This document shows positions 35,558-45,596 of a DNA stretch of 58,851 nucleotides, piece after piece. The first letter of the stretch is position 1, and each line of letters opens with the position of its first letter. Source of the DNA: Chromatiales bacterium (GTDB lineage Bacteria; Pseudomonadota; Gammaproteobacteria; Chromatiales; Chromatiaceae); NCBI GenBank assembly GCA_028278145.1, contig JANQEV010000007.1, positions 1-58,851 of the forward strand, read 5' to 3'. Made by a program: the position numbers and the translations under genes. Under the pieces are notes generated by a model. That model was not told where the DNA came from, made no database searches, and worked only from the letters and a program-made list of their open reading frames with translations.

Positions 35558-36328
35558 TCAAACGGCTATGTCGATTTCACTTGGAACCAGCACATCTATA
35601 CTTATTGGCAGATGGTCGGAGGTTGAGCAGTCCACCACCCTGGGGTTCTCTACCTGAAGCCCCTTTGACACCAGAATATGGTCCAACTTTTTCTGCGGAC
35701 GCCAACTGGGGAAAGTGCCTTTCTCGCATCCCGGACGTTGCAAGCCACCCCTATCCAACAGGTATTCGATCTCTTCTGAATCAATCCCGCAATTCAGATC
35801 CCCCATGACTATAACATTGGGATAACGCCTGACCCGCTCTGCTATATATTCAACCTGACGCATACGGCTCCGGCGGCCCAGTGCCAGATGCACTATACAC
35901 ACCAGCAACATATCGTCCGATGATCCAAATTGAGCGTAGATTGCACCACGCCCCGGCAAGCCAGGCAGCTTATGTTCACTTACACATGTGGGGGTACGAC
36001 GGCTCAACAGACCATTGCTATACTTGGCAATCTTACCCAGACTGCGGTTGATCTGTTTATACCAGAATGGAAACCCGGCACGATGTGCCAGGTACTCGGT
36101 CTGGTCCACAAAACCACTGCGCAGGCTACCGGAGTCCACCTCCTGCAGTCCTACCAAATCATACTGCCCCAATATGGGTGCAATACGATTAAGATTCTGC
36201 AGCCGTTCGCGATGCGGCAGCAGGTGCTTCCAACTCTGAGTGACATATTGACGATAGTGTTGGGTATCCACGCCACTCTGTATGTTGTAGCTCAATATCC
36301 GGAAACGATTATAACCACCACCTTCCAT
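35558..36328 (-). CDS. Endonuclease/exonuclease/phosphatase (EEP) family protein
   Basis: 256 residues with the EEP fold motifs: SYNIQ near the N-terminus (about 14-18), the metal-binding Glu in GLQEVDSG (about 62), the GRGAIYAQF strand, MGDLNCG (about 180) and the final DHILVSK/SDHLPI His motif. Members include nucleases, sphingomyelinases and inositol phosphatases; substrate not evident. No signal peptide, so cytoplasmic. It lies 15 bases upstream of the DgcP-like gene and 51 bases downstream of dsbA. Confidence 0.88.
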   Translation of the reverse strand: MEGGGYNRFRILSYNIQSGVDTQHYRQYVTQSWKHLLPHRERLQNLNRIAPILGQYDLVGLQEVDSGSLRSGFVDQTEYLAHRAGFPFWYKQINRSLGKIAKYSNGLLSRRTPTCVSEHKLPGLPGRGAIYAQFGSSDDMLLVCIVHLALGRRSRMRQVEYIAERVRRYPNVIVMGDLNCGIDSEEIEYLLDRGGLQRPGCEKGTFPSWRPQKKLDHILVSKGLQVENPRVVDCSTSDHLPISIDVLVPSEIDIAV

Positions 36329-36379
36329 TAACCGACACCTTGCTGCAATTAATCAGCTCAATTCAGGCGGCATACCGTC

Positions 36380-37009
36380 CTAGTCAGCTGCCGCCTTGTT
36401 TTTACTGACCTCGCCAACGAGATGACTCATTATCTTGATCATCTCTCCTCCCTCGAGGCCACCAATCTTGTATTTTCCATCCACCGCCAACGATGGTACT
36501 CCACGCACATTATAATTCTCAGCCGCAACTGCAGCTTTTCTGGCACTGGTCTGAACTGCAAATGAGTTCATTGCCTTGCGGAACTTACCCATATCTATGC
36601 CGTTCTGTGCCAGAAAGTCTTCCATCTCCTGTTCAGTGCGCAAACGTTGCTTCTTCTCATGCATGGCATGAAAGATTCTGGCATGGATCTCAGGCTCGGC
36701 ACCAATCAGGCTCAAGGCATAGTAGGTCTTGGCATGCATAATTACATCTGGACGATTAAACATGGCCGGGACCCGCTCAAATATCACATTCTCCGGCTTC
36801 TTCTCCAGCCACTTTTCCAGATGTGGCTCAAATGCATAACAGTGCACACACCCGTACCAGAAAAACTCCATTACCCTGACCTGTTTTCCATCAGCCCCAG
36901 GCTGTTCTGGAATAACTGTCTGGTAATGCACCTCATCCTGATATTGCGTAGCTGCCTGCAGCAGCATAGGGGATGTGATTAACGTTAGTGCAATCAAAAA
37001 AATTCGCAT
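36380..37009 (-). CDS. dsbA: Thiol:disulfide interchange protein DsbA
   Basis: Periplasmic oxidant forming disulfides in exported proteins, 209 residues with a signal peptide (about 1-19). The redox motif is CVHC (FFWYGCVHCYAFEP, about 48-61) rather than the CPHC of E. coli, and the cis-Pro loop GVPSLAVDG is present. GAGGGA lies ahead of the ATG. Likely partners in the window are the Cys-rich secreted proteins, including PstS. It is downstream of the cytochrome c4-like gene on the same strand, with a stem-loop between them, an arrangement seen in pseudomonads. Confidence 0.95.
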   Translation of the reverse strand: MRIFLIALTLITSPMLLQAATQYQDEVHYQTVIPEQPGADGKQVRVMEFFWYGCVHCYAFEPHLEKWLEKKPENVIFERVPAMFNRPDVIMHAKTYYALSLIGAEPEIHARIFHAMHEKKQRLRTEQEMEDFLAQNGIDMGKFRKAMNSFAVQTSARKAAVAAENYNVRGVPSLAVDGKYKIGGLEGGEMIKIMSHLVGEVSKNKAAAD

Positions 37010-37164
37010 GTAGTTTCCCTCACCAGTGGGTTAGCGGCAATGATGCCTTTTTCTTTAATATTAACACCTATCCGACCAATGATTGAGTCAAGGGTTCACA
37101 TATAACGGCATCCAGCCATTCCTGACCAAATAAATCGCAACACCTTTGCCTAGCAGAAACGACG

Positions 37165-37188
37165 AAGGGCGGCCAAAAGGCCGCCCTT
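37165..37188 (-). terminator. Strong stem-loop after the cytochrome gene
   Basis: AAGGGCGGCC-AAAA-GGCCGCCCTT is a perfect 10-bp stem with a 4-base loop 24 bases after the cytochrome stop (minus strand). It probably terminates or attenuates transcription before dsbA. The following bases have only a few T, so it may act by pausing or mRNA protection. Confidence 0.65.
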
Positions 37189-37211
37189 CTTGAAACAACA
37201 GGGGGTTCGGA

Positions 37212-37817
37212 TCAGCGCAGGCCCTGAATATACTGGGCTACTGCTGCAATCTCCTCATCACTCATCTTGGCAGCTACACCCTGCATCATCTTTTGCATAT
37301 CATTGGTACGCACCTTGCCACGAAAATCCTTCAACGCCTTCTCTGTGTAAGCGGCATGCTGACCACTAACACGTGGAAACTGCGCTGCAGGGTTACCCAG
37401 CCCACTAGGTCCATGACAGCCAATGCAGGCAGCAGCTCCGGTAGCTGCATTGCCGGAACGATAGATCTTCTCTCCCAGATCCACCTTATCAGCAGCAGCG
37501 GTGCCATCGCTCTGTTTCTGACTGCTGTAGTAGGCAGCCAGATTTACCATATCTTCATCGGTCAGTGGTGTGGCCATAGGACTCATCAGGTCATTCTTGC
37601 GCTCACCCGCCTTGAACGCCTGTAACTGCTTGATAATATAGACCGGGTGCTGGCCAGCCAGCTTGGGCCAGATCGGGTTGGGGCTATTACCATCAGGACC
37701 GTGACATGCAAGACAGGTTGCAGACTTGGCTTTGCCGGCAGCCACATCCCCCGCAGCCTGAGCCATTCCTGCAGCGAAAACCCATATTATAGAAACTGTT
37801 ACAAGCCATTTACCCAT
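37212..37817 (-). CDS. Di-haem cytochrome c4-like protein
   Basis: Periplasmic electron carrier of 201 residues with a signal peptide (about 1-21) and two haem c sites, CLACHG (about 35-40) and CIGCHG (about 136-141), each domain with a distal Met (SPMATP; MQKMMQGV). The two-domain plan and the GDVAAGKAK start match cytochrome c4, which passes electrons from the bc1 complex or dehydrogenases to terminal oxidases. It could accept electrons from the GMC dehydrogenase, which lacks its own cytochrome. AGGA lies ahead of the ATG. Confidence 0.92.
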   Translation of the reverse strand: MGKWLVTVSIIWVFAAGMAQAAGDVAAGKAKSATCLACHGPDGNSPNPIWPKLAGQHPVYIIKQLQAFKAGERKNDLMSPMATPLTDEDMVNLAAYYSSQKQSDGTAAADKVDLGEKIYRSGNAATGAAACIGCHGPSGLGNPAAQFPRVSGQHAAYTEKALKDFRGKVRTNDMQKMMQGVAAKMSDEEIAAVAQYIQGLR

Positions 37818-38059
37818 GGTTAATCCTGTTATCTTTACCTGTTAAACCTTGTGGGAAACGCCTCAAACCGGCGTCAATTACCCCGAAAAAAACCTGTGCA
37901 TGTATACCAGAATGTCGCGCGCGTGGTCAAATTGATCCATGCTATGGAACTATAAGATGGAATATTGGAACATCCAGCCTGTTCTCAGATTGAGCAAGCA
38001 TTCTGAACTGGCAGCAGGTTATCATACCAAGTACACCAATCCGAGATGTTATATCAACC

Positions 38060-39454
38060 ATGTTAGACCAACAGTCACTTATCAACCGCGTCAACCACTG
38101 CCTTAGACGCGAGTTAAAAGCGACACTCACAACAACCTGCCAGATACTGTCCATTACCATTCCGGTCCAGGAGATACACCTGCGCCAGCTGCCAGAAATT
38201 AAGGGAAACTGGTTCTTCCTGGACCGCCCTACAGAAGATGAACGGATCCTGGGGCTGGGAGAAGCCCTGAGGATATCTGCCTCTGGAGAGGATCGCCTGG
38301 AACAGCTGAACCAGGCACTGCAGCAAATTCATGAGCACTGGAAATGGATCGACCCGGAACAGACCGGATTCCAACCACTCAGTTACCTATGTTTTGCCTT
38401 TAACCCTGACGATAATATGCAGGGCTCCTGGAATGGGCTTCCAAACTCAGGCCTGTTCCTGCCCCAACTGACCCTGCAACAGCGGGAAAACTGCTGTGTT
38501 GCTGCATTCAGTGCAGACATGAGAGAAAACCGGGATACGGACTCTATCCACCAGCAGTGGCTGGTTCTATTCACCGATCTGATTGAATCCATGAACCGCC
38601 CTCATCACCCGCCAGGATGCAAAACCAGCCTGACCAGAACCGCAACATCATCCGATCGCGGTCAATGGCAACAACTGGTTAGAGATGCCCAGGTGGAGAT
38701 CACAGCGGGAACCATGGAAAAGGTGGTACCTGCACGACACCTGCAGATACAGGCCCAACGCCGGCTGAATCCAGGCCAGCTGATGTCTACTCTGAACTAC
38801 CTGTACCCCAGCAGCATGCTGCTGGCTACCCATTTGAGCGGACGCATGTTCGTCTCCGCCACCCCCGAGCGTCTGATCAGTTCTAGTGGCAACAGCATTA
38901 GCTGCGATGCAGTGGCCGGAACCATAAGACGCTCAGCAATTGAGCATAGAGACCTGGATCTTGGAGTATCCCTGCTTACCGATCCCAAGGCCCGACACGA
39001 ACATCGACTGGTGGTAGAGGATATTACCCGCTCCCTCAGCCCCCTGTGCACTTCGTTGAGTTCCCAGGAAATCCCATCTCTGAAGCGTCTGCGCAATCTG
39101 CAACACCTGTGGACAGAGATCCAGGGACAACTCAACCCAGAGGTCAATCTACTGCAGGCAGCTGCCGCAATACACCCAACTGCCGCTGTAAACGGGTCCC
39201 CCGGTGCCACAGCCAAGGCATGGTTACGACAGAACGAACCTTTCGATCGGGGCTGGTACGCTGGTGCTGCCGGCTGGATCGACTACAGCGGTAACGGTGA
39301 ACTTGCAGTACTGCTGCGCTGCGCCCTGTTGGATCACGATCAGGCTGACCTGTTTGCCGGCGCCGGCATCACCTCAGGCTCAGATGCCAATGACGAATTT
39401 GCCGAGACCGAACTCAAGTTTGGCGTCATGCTGGAGGCACTGGAAAACTCCTAG
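38060..39454 (+). CDS. menF: Isochorismate synthase MenF
   Basis: First committed enzyme of the classical menaquinone pathway, converting chorismate to isochorismate with Mg2+. 464 residues with a variable N-terminal half and a conserved chorismate-binding domain: KVVPARH (about 224-230), SATPERLI (about 270-277), CDAVAGTIRRS (about 289-299), HRLVVEDI and the C-terminal GAGITSGSDANDEFAETELKF Mg-binding segment. It is followed by menD 101 bases downstream. It is divergent from the cytochrome c4 gene; the 242-base gap presumably holds both promoters. Confidence 0.93.
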   Translation: MLDQQSLINRVNHCLRRELKATLTTTCQILSITIPVQEIHLRQLPEIKGNWFFLDRPTEDERILGLGEALRISASGEDRLEQLNQALQQIHEHWKWIDPEQTGFQPLSYLCFAFNPDDNMQGSWNGLPNSGLFLPQLTLQQRENCCVAAFSADMRENRDTDSIHQQWLVLFTDLIESMNRPHHPPGCKTSLTRTATSSDRGQWQQLVRDAQVEITAGTMEKVVPARHLQIQAQRRLNPGQLMSTLNYLYPSSMLLATHLSGRMFVSATPERLISSSGNSISCDAVAGTIRRSAIEHRDLDLGVSLLTDPKARHEHRLVVEDITRSLSPLCTSLSSQEIPSLKRLRNLQHLWTEIQGQLNPEVNLLQAAAAIHPTAAVNGSPGATAKAWLRQNEPFDRGWYAGAAGWIDYSGNGELAVLLRCALLDHDQADLFAGAGITSGSDANDEFAETELKFGVMLEALENS

Positions 39455-39555
39455 TGGTTGACTGCAACTGGCCATATACTTTTCCACACACGACTTAGAT
39501 GCTGATTGTGAGCTATTGCCAAATGCCGCAATAAACAGAGGATGCAGACCAGAAC

Positions 39556-41256
39556 ATGAGTGATCCAGGCGGTGAAAACCTGCTGTGGGCAGATGCCCTG
39601 ATAGATAGCCTAATTCAGGCTGGGGTGCGCCAGGCTGTGATCTCACCAGGCTCCCGTTCCACCCCCCTGGTACTGGCCTGCAGCCGTCACCCACACCTCA
39701 GGACCTGGACCCAGGTGGATGAGCGCTGTGCTGCATTTTTCGCCCTGGGCCTGGCCAAGCAGGATCAATCACCGGTGGCAGTCATTGCCACCTCTGGAAG
39801 CGCCCCAGCTCACTGGTATCCGGCCGTAATCGAAGCCAACCATTCCGGCACCCCTCTATTACTGTTGAGTGCCGACCGGCCTCCAGAACTGCAGGGGTGC
39901 GGCGCAAATCAGACCACGGATCAGAAACACCTGTTTGGACACCAGGTACGGGCTTTTTTTGACCCTGGCCCACCACGCGCTGGAACCGACGCCCTGGAAC
40001 AGATCAAAGACCTGGGTATGGAGGCGACACATCAGGCCACCGGGCAAAACCCGGGACCGGTGCACATCAACCTGCCGTTTAGGGAACCACTGATCCCGAA
40101 CTCCATTCCAGCTGTCACTGTTAAGCAGCCGGCTATCACCACCCCCAGATCACCGCTACAACCAGACCAGGCACAGATAGAACGCATCCTGGAGATCACT
40201 TCCAATGAACCAGGGATGATTATCTGTGGACCCGACTCCCCACAGGTGGATTTTCCACCGGCAGTGGCTGAACTGGCCCGCCGCATGGGTGTACCGCTGC
40301 TGGCCGACCCTCTGAGCAACCTGCGCTTTGGGGCCCACGCCCAATCCAGCATCATCTGTCGCTATGATACCTTTCTGCACAACCAGAAGATTGCCTCTGA
40401 GATCCGCCCAAAATGGGTACTGCGCTTTGGTGCCGCCCCGGTCTCCAAGACCCTGTTGCAGTTTCTGGAAACCAGCAGGCCAACTACCATCCTGTGCGCC
40501 CCTAGGGGCGACTGGCCGGACCCGCTGCATCAAACCAGCGAGATGGTTCGTGCGGACCCGGTGGAGCTATGCAACGCACTCACTGAACAAATGCAGGGAC
40601 CAATCGAACCGGAGTGGCTGCAGCGCTTGCAACGGGCAGAGGAGCAGGTGCAGCAGGTCCAGCTGGAGATGCCTGAAGAAAACCCCAACCCACAACTGAT
40701 AATAGAGCAGCTGATTCAGACCATACCTGCAGGCAGTACGCTGTTTAGCGGCAACTCCCTACCCATCCGCCACCTGGACAGCTGGAGTGGCTGCGGCAGC
40801 AAACCTATCCGCATCCTGGCCAACCGCGGCATCAGTGGCATAGACGGTAATATCTCCACAATGCTGGGCCTGGAAGCCGCTACTGGCACCCCCATATTCG
40901 GACTACTGGGAGACCTCGCCTGTTACCACGACATGAACGGCCTGCTGGCTGCACATACCAGCAACGGGGTGTTGGTGTTACTTAACAATGGAGGCGGTGG
41001 CATCTTCTGTTATCTGCCCCAGGCAGACCTGGAGCGGTTTGAACAACACTGGCTCACCCCTACCAATCTGGATTTCTCCAAGATGGCCGAACTCTACTCT
41101 CTGAACCACTACCGAATTACTCAGCAATCCGGTTTCCAGCCGGCTCTGGCTGCCGCTACTCAGGAACCCGGCCTGAGCCTGATCGAGGTGATGATAGATC
41201 GGGAGCAGAGCCAGGCCCAGCATCAGACCTGGCTGGATGCAGTCCGCTCAAGTTGA
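39556..41256 (+). CDS. menD: SEPHCHC synthase MenD
   Basis: Thiamine-diphosphate enzyme joining isochorismate and 2-oxoglutarate to give 2-succinyl-5-enolpyruvyl-6-hydroxy-3-cyclohexene-1-carboxylate. 566 residues with the typical SPGSRSTPLVLA start (about 25-36), the ThDP-binding Glu region DERCAAFFALGLA, GANQTTDQ, NRGISGIDGNISTMLGL and the GDLACYHDMNGL...NNGGGGIF metal-binding segment. Its stop overlaps the stop of the convergent mscK-type gene by nine bases. menH, which usually follows menD, is absent here. Confidence 0.95.
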   Translation: MSDPGGENLLWADALIDSLIQAGVRQAVISPGSRSTPLVLACSRHPHLRTWTQVDERCAAFFALGLAKQDQSPVAVIATSGSAPAHWYPAVIEANHSGTPLLLLSADRPPELQGCGANQTTDQKHLFGHQVRAFFDPGPPRAGTDALEQIKDLGMEATHQATGQNPGPVHINLPFREPLIPNSIPAVTVKQPAITTPRSPLQPDQAQIERILEITSNEPGMIICGPDSPQVDFPPAVAELARRMGVPLLADPLSNLRFGAHAQSSIICRYDTFLHNQKIASEIRPKWVLRFGAAPVSKTLLQFLETSRPTTILCAPRGDWPDPLHQTSEMVRADPVELCNALTEQMQGPIEPEWLQRLQRAEEQVQQVQLEMPEENPNPQLIIEQLIQTIPAGSTLFSGNSLPIRHLDSWSGCGSKPIRILANRGISGIDGNISTMLGLEAATGTPIFGLLGDLACYHDMNGLLAAHTSNGVLVLLNNGGGGIFCYLPQADLERFEQHWLTPTNLDFSKMAELYSLNHYRITQQSGFQPALAAATQEPGLSLIEVMIDREQSQAQHQTWLDAVRSS

Positions 41257-44200
41257 TTCCGGTTCGCCAGCACCCAGACCCAGCCCTGGTGCGACACTAC
41301 GCAGATGCAGATCCCGCTGGGGAAATGGAATCTCTATGCCAGCTTCCGTCAGAGCCTGGTTCAAGTGCATATGTAGATCATGACGAACTGGTATGCGCCG
41401 TAGTCGCTCACGCACGAACACCCGCACCTCAAAATCTAGGGAGCTCTCTCCAAAGCCTACGAAGAACACCGTGGGTCTTGGTTCCTCCAGCACCTCAGGG
41501 TGACCCTGTACCACATCGGTTATCACTTGGAGTGCCTTTTCGGTATCCGAGCCGTAGGCTATACCCACGGTAAACACCACGCGGGTGATGGGGTCGGACA
41601 GGGTCCAGTTGATCAGAGGATTGATCAGAAAGTTCTGGTTCGGGATTACCTGCTCCTTATTATCCCAGTCGGTAACAGTGGTGGCGCGGATGCGAATCCT
41701 GGTAACGGTACCGCTAAGGTCACCAATAGTCACAGTATCACCAATCCGGATCGGACGCTCGAACAGGATGATCAGGCCAGAGAAGAAGTTGGCAAAGATC
41801 TCCTTGAGACCAAAACCCAGACCCACACCCATGGCGGCCACCAACCACTGCACATCATTCCAACCTATACCAAGCAGATTCAGCGCCACGAAAAAGCCGG
41901 TGGCAAATATCAGGTAGCGACTGACGCTGGTAACGGCGTAACGATTACCCGGCTCCAGCGCCAGGGGCTGCAGGATGGCTATCTCCAACAGACCGGGCAG
42001 GTTACGTACTGCAACCAACATCAGTATCACCACCAGAACAGAGAACAACAGATCCCGCACTGAGACTGAAGCCAGGGCCGCACCTGCAACATCAGCCGCC
42101 TGATACTGCCACAGAACAATCTCATCCAACCCACCCAGGGCCGGGGTCAGTCTGGACCAGAGCAGGAACATCAAACCAAAGAAGGAGACTACACCAAGCA
42201 TACGTAACAGACGCTGGGTCTGCTCACTGATACTGGCCAGGTTTATGGCCTCCAGCTCCTCGGCCTCCGGCACTCCCTCACCTGCAGCATCCGCTGCCTG
42301 TTTCGCTGCCTTGGCATCCTGCGCCGCCTGACGCTTGGCCCGGGCCTGTTTCAGGGCCAGACGCCGCTGGGCCACAAGTAGCCAACGCTTGGCAAAGCTG
42401 TGCAGCAACAGAATTAACACCCCGATACAGAAGGATGTAAACAGCAGCCGCTTCAGCACCACTGCTGTGTAGTTGTAACCCTCCACCGAAAGCATCAATA
42501 GGATAATTGCCAACACCAATGCCAGGGGATACCACAGCACCTTCAGGCGTAAACCATGGACAATCATATGCCGGGAACGACTGAGCGCACCCTGTCTGGG
42601 GTTAAGGATTATATGGGCAAACCACAACATGATCAGCGTGGTTAGAATCGCCGCCATGCGCCCCAGTGAGTTCCAATACCCCTCAGCCAGATCCCATTCG
42701 GTAATACCGGCCACTAATGCCGCCAATACGAACAGCGGCGTTAGCCATGGCAGGGTTGTGGCATACACCTTTACCGCATGCGGATCCCAGCGTAGATGGG
42801 AGCGCGCCAGGCCATGGGGCATCACCAGGTAGCGGCCAAACCGCAGCACCAGATAGAGAATGGATACATTGAGTGCAGATATACCTACAGCCCAGGCAAA
42901 GCCGGGGGATTCATCTCTATACAGCAACCAGCCCAGGCCACCAGTTAGCAGAGGTGGGGGCAAAGCCAGCAGGAAGGTAAACAGCAGCACGGCCAGAGAG
43001 AACCGATAACGATCTTGGTTCACTTTACCAATCTTGGGCACTACCGATTCCATGTATCTGAGCATACGCCCGCGCAGCATGGTAAGGACCATAGCCACCA
43101 GGAGCAACAATCCCACCTGGGTCGGCTTATCTTGCACTGAACGCTTGAGCTTAGAGATTACCGCACCCCAGTTATCACGGCTGAATAGCCATCCCAGGGC
43201 CTCATCCATCTGCGCCAGATCGGCCAGGCCAAGCTGAGGCGCACTGGGGATCCATACCAGGGTCTTACTGAGGAACTCCTGGTAGCCGGTCACTTCATTA
43301 CTCAGCTGCTGTTGCTCCAGGCTGATATCACTCAGAACGTTTTCATGCCGGTCATACACAGCCAACAATTTATTCAGCAGCTTGATCCGATCCCGAACCA
43401 GTCCCTGCATGGTCTGGTTATAAACCAACAGATCAGCCGGCTTCAGGTCAGCCGGTTGCAGTGCGGCAATAAATTCTGTTACCCCCTGATCTTCCGACAG
43501 CTTCTGCAGCTCATCTGTCAGTTGAAACTGCTGCACTCGTACCAGAGACATCTCACGGTGATATCCATCCACCTGCAACTCAAGTTTGCGCACATCTGGC
43601 AGAGTGCGGTTCTGGGCTAGAAGCAGCTCTCCCAGTGGCTCATCCAGCCCTACAATATCCACCTGCTGCTGCGCCCGCTCACGGTTATATCTGATTCGCT
43701 TCAGTCTGGTGGCAACCTCCTCCTTCTGCGCTAGGAGCTGCTCAACCTTTCTGGTCAGATCCCCCAGCTTGAGACTGAGCTGGGAGTTATATTCTGCCTC
43801 TTTGAGAACCACGGGGTGTTTACCCAGAACATCCTGCCTGGCCTTTTCAGTGTCCTGGCGGACCTTTCTGGCCTCCTCGGCCAACACCCGGTTCAGCTGC
43901 TCCTGCAACAGCTCCTTGCTCAGGCCTGACTGTTTGAGCTGGCCACGAGCAAGCTCTATGCGCAGTTTTAGCAGGGTGAGACGGGGAGCATGACTGAGTC
44001 GTTCCATCTCCAGGCGTTTGATCCTACTGGCAAGGGCGCGCCTATTGGCAAGCCAGGCTATATGCTGGGCGGTGGCGATATCTGTCTTGTCATCAATCCC
44101 GGGGCGCTTGCGTTCAATCTCGGCCTGTTTCTGTTTTGACTCCCTCAGTTCAGCACTGGTCTGATCCGGACGCAGCCGTTCCTTGTGCAGTTCCGATTCC

Positions 44201-44691
44201 AGTTCCGACAACCGGGTCTGATCCAGGCTGTTACCTGCAATGGCCTTGTCCAACTGCTGCTTGAGCTGGTCCAGAGTGAGCCCCTGTACCCTCATTGGAG
44301 CTGTTTGCGCACCCTTCTGCTGCCGCTTCAGATCTGCTTCCAGTTTTGCCTGCTGCTTGGCTGAACTGTCTAGTGTCTGTTTGTGGCGGGCTGAGAGTTC
44401 ATCATCACTACGGGCAGTTACAAGTCTGGCCATGGCACTGCGGTAGAGATCCAGGATGGTCCTGGTCTGCTGATCCGGACCTTCCACCGCCTCAAGGTCA
44501 GATATTCGCTCCTTGATGCTCTCTGTATCCAATTCGTCGGCTACCGGTTGTTTCAGGTCTGCAACAGATGTAGCAGCATCTTGTGCCACAGCATGGGATA
44601 CCAGCAGCAGGAAAAATACCAGAGAGAAAAATACCGACAAATAACAGTGGCGCTTATACTGCGACAACAGATTCTCCAGATGAACAACCAT
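41248..44691 (-). CDS. MscK-type mechanosensitive channel
   Basis: Large MscS-superfamily channel, 1147 residues from the ATG at 44691. The frame is open to 44808, but that would run into menB. A signal peptide (about 20-36, ending AVAQ), a long periplasmic coiled-coil domain (about 40-500, many Gln/Lys/Glu heptads), about ten membrane helices and the C-terminal MscS core follow, with the pore helix GVGLGFGLKEIFANFFSGLIILFERPIRIGD and NQNFLINPLINWT of the beta domain. Such proteins release ions on hypo-osmotic shock. The gene lies in reverse orientation between menD and menB. Confidence 0.92.
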   Translation of the reverse strand: MVVHLENLLSQYKRHCYLSVFFSLVFFLLLVSHAVAQDAATSVADLKQPVADELDTESIKERISDLEAVEGPDQQTRTILDLYRSAMARLVTARSDDELSARHKQTLDSSAKQQAKLEADLKRQQKGAQTAPMRVQGLTLDQLKQQLDKAIAGNSLDQTRLSELESELHKERLRPDQTSAELRESKQKQAEIERKRPGIDDKTDIATAQHIAWLANRRALASRIKRLEMERLSHAPRLTLLKLRIELARGQLKQSGLSKELLQEQLNRVLAEEARKVRQDTEKARQDVLGKHPVVLKEAEYNSQLSLKLGDLTRKVEQLLAQKEEVATRLKRIRYNRERAQQQVDIVGLDEPLGELLLAQNRTLPDVRKLELQVDGYHREMSLVRVQQFQLTDELQKLSEDQGVTEFIAALQPADLKPADLLVYNQTMQGLVRDRIKLLNKLLAVYDRHENVLSDISLEQQQLSNEVTGYQEFLSKTLVWIPSAPQLGLADLAQMDEALGWLFSRDNWGAVISKLKRSVQDKPTQVGLLLLVAMVLTMLRGRMLRYMESVVPKIGKVNQDRYRFSLAVLLFTFLLALPPPLLTGGLGWLLYRDESPGFAWAVGISALNVSILYLVLRFGRYLVMPHGLARSHLRWDPHAVKVYATTLPWLTPLFVLAALVAGITEWDLAEGYWNSLGRMAAILTTLIMLWFAHIILNPRQGALSRSRHMIVHGLRLKVLWYPLALVLAIILLMLSVEGYNYTAVVLKRLLFTSFCIGVLILLLHSFAKRWLLVAQRRLALKQARAKRQAAQDAKAAKQAADAAGEGVPEAEELEAINLASISEQTQRLLRMLGVVSFFGLMFLLWSRLTPALGGLDEIVLWQYQAADVAGAALASVSVRDLLFSVLVVILMLVAVRNLPGLLEIAILQPLALEPGNRYAVTSVSRYLIFATGFFVALNLLGIGWNDVQWLVAAMGVGLGFGLKEIFANFFSGLIILFERPIRIGDTVTIGDLSGTVTRIRIRATTVTDWDNKEQVIPNQNFLINPLINWTLSDPITRVVFTVGIAYGSDTEKALQVITDVVQGHPEVLEEPRPTVFFVGFGESSLDFEVRVFVRERLRRIPVRHDLHMHLNQALTEAGIEIPFPQRDLHLRSVAPGLGLGAGEPEST

Positions 44692-44765
44692 GATTAAAAA
44701 GTTATTGTAGACCTTACGCCTTCTCTGAAAAAATAGCATCTTACTACCAATACAGGCCCGAACAG

Positions 44766-45596
44766 ATGAGTAACAATATAGATTGGCAGATTCCAACAGA
44801 TGCAGCATTCGAGGACATCCTCTACCACCACGCTGAGGGGATTGCCAAGATCACCATAAACCGCCCCCAGGTTCGCAACGCATTCCGTCCCAAAACCGTA
44901 CAGGAGTTGAGTCAGGCCTTCCGCCGCGCCCACCTGGACCCTGAAATCGGGGTGATCATTCTTACCGGTGCTGGTGACCTGGCCTTCTGCTCCGGTGGTG
45001 ACCAGAAGATTCGGGGCGAAGGTGGTTATAAGGATGAGAGTGGCGTGGAACACCTGAACGTGTTGGACCTGCAACGCCAGATCCGCACCCTACCCAAACC
45101 TGTGGTGGCCATGGTGGCAGGTTATGCCATTGGTGGTGGCCATGTACTGCACATGATCTGTGATCTCAGCATCGCCGCAGACAATGCCAGATTCGGTCAG
45201 ACCGGCCCCCGGGTGGGTAGTTTTGACGGCGGTCTGGGCGCCGGGTTGCTGGCTCGCACCGTAGGCATGAAGAAGGCCAAGGAGATCTGGCTATTATGCC
45301 GCCAGTATGACGCCCAGCAGGCCCTGGAGATGGGCTTGGTAAACACCGTTGTACCAGTGGCGGAACTGGAACAAGAGACTGTCAACTGGTGCCGTGAGAT
45401 GCTCAGCCTCTCACCCACGGCACTGCGAGTCCTGAAATCTGCCTTCAATGCAGAAACCGATGGATTGGCGGGTATCCAGGAGCTGGCAGGAAACGCCACG
45501 GCACTCTTCTACCAGACCCCGGAAGCCCAGGAAGGGAGGGATGCCTTCGTGGAAAAGCGTCCGGCTGATTTCAGTAAATTTCCGCGTCGACCATGA
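44766..45596 (+). CDS. menB: 1,4-dihydroxy-2-naphthoyl-CoA synthase MenB
   Basis: Crotonase-family enzyme closing the second ring of the naphthoquinone from o-succinylbenzoyl-CoA. 276 residues with [14 protein letters not shown], the oxyanion hole segment [15 protein letters not shown] (about 78-92), [11 protein letters not shown] and the MenB-specific [11 protein letters not shown] motif containing the catalytic Asp. Its stop overlaps the start of menA (ATGA). It is divergent from the mscK-type gene. Confidence 0.95.
   Translation: MSNNIDWQIPTDAAFEDILYHHAEGIAKITINRPQVRNAFRPKTVQELSQAFRRAHLDPEIGVIILTGAGDLAFCSGGDQKIRGEGGYKDESGVEHLNVLDLQRQIRTLPKPVVAMVAGYAIGGGHVLHMICDLSIAADNARFGQTGPRVGSFDGGLGAGLLARTVGMKKAKEIWLLCRQYDAQQALEMGLVNTVVPVAELEQETVNWCREMLSLSPTALRVLKSAFNAETDGLAGIQELAGNATALFYQTPEAQEGRDAFVEKRPADFSKFPRRP

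Noticed and set aside
41500..42063. 187-residue plus-strand frame inside the mscK-type gene
   Set aside because: Antisense to the conserved MscS core; His/Gln-rich composition is typical of a shadow frame.
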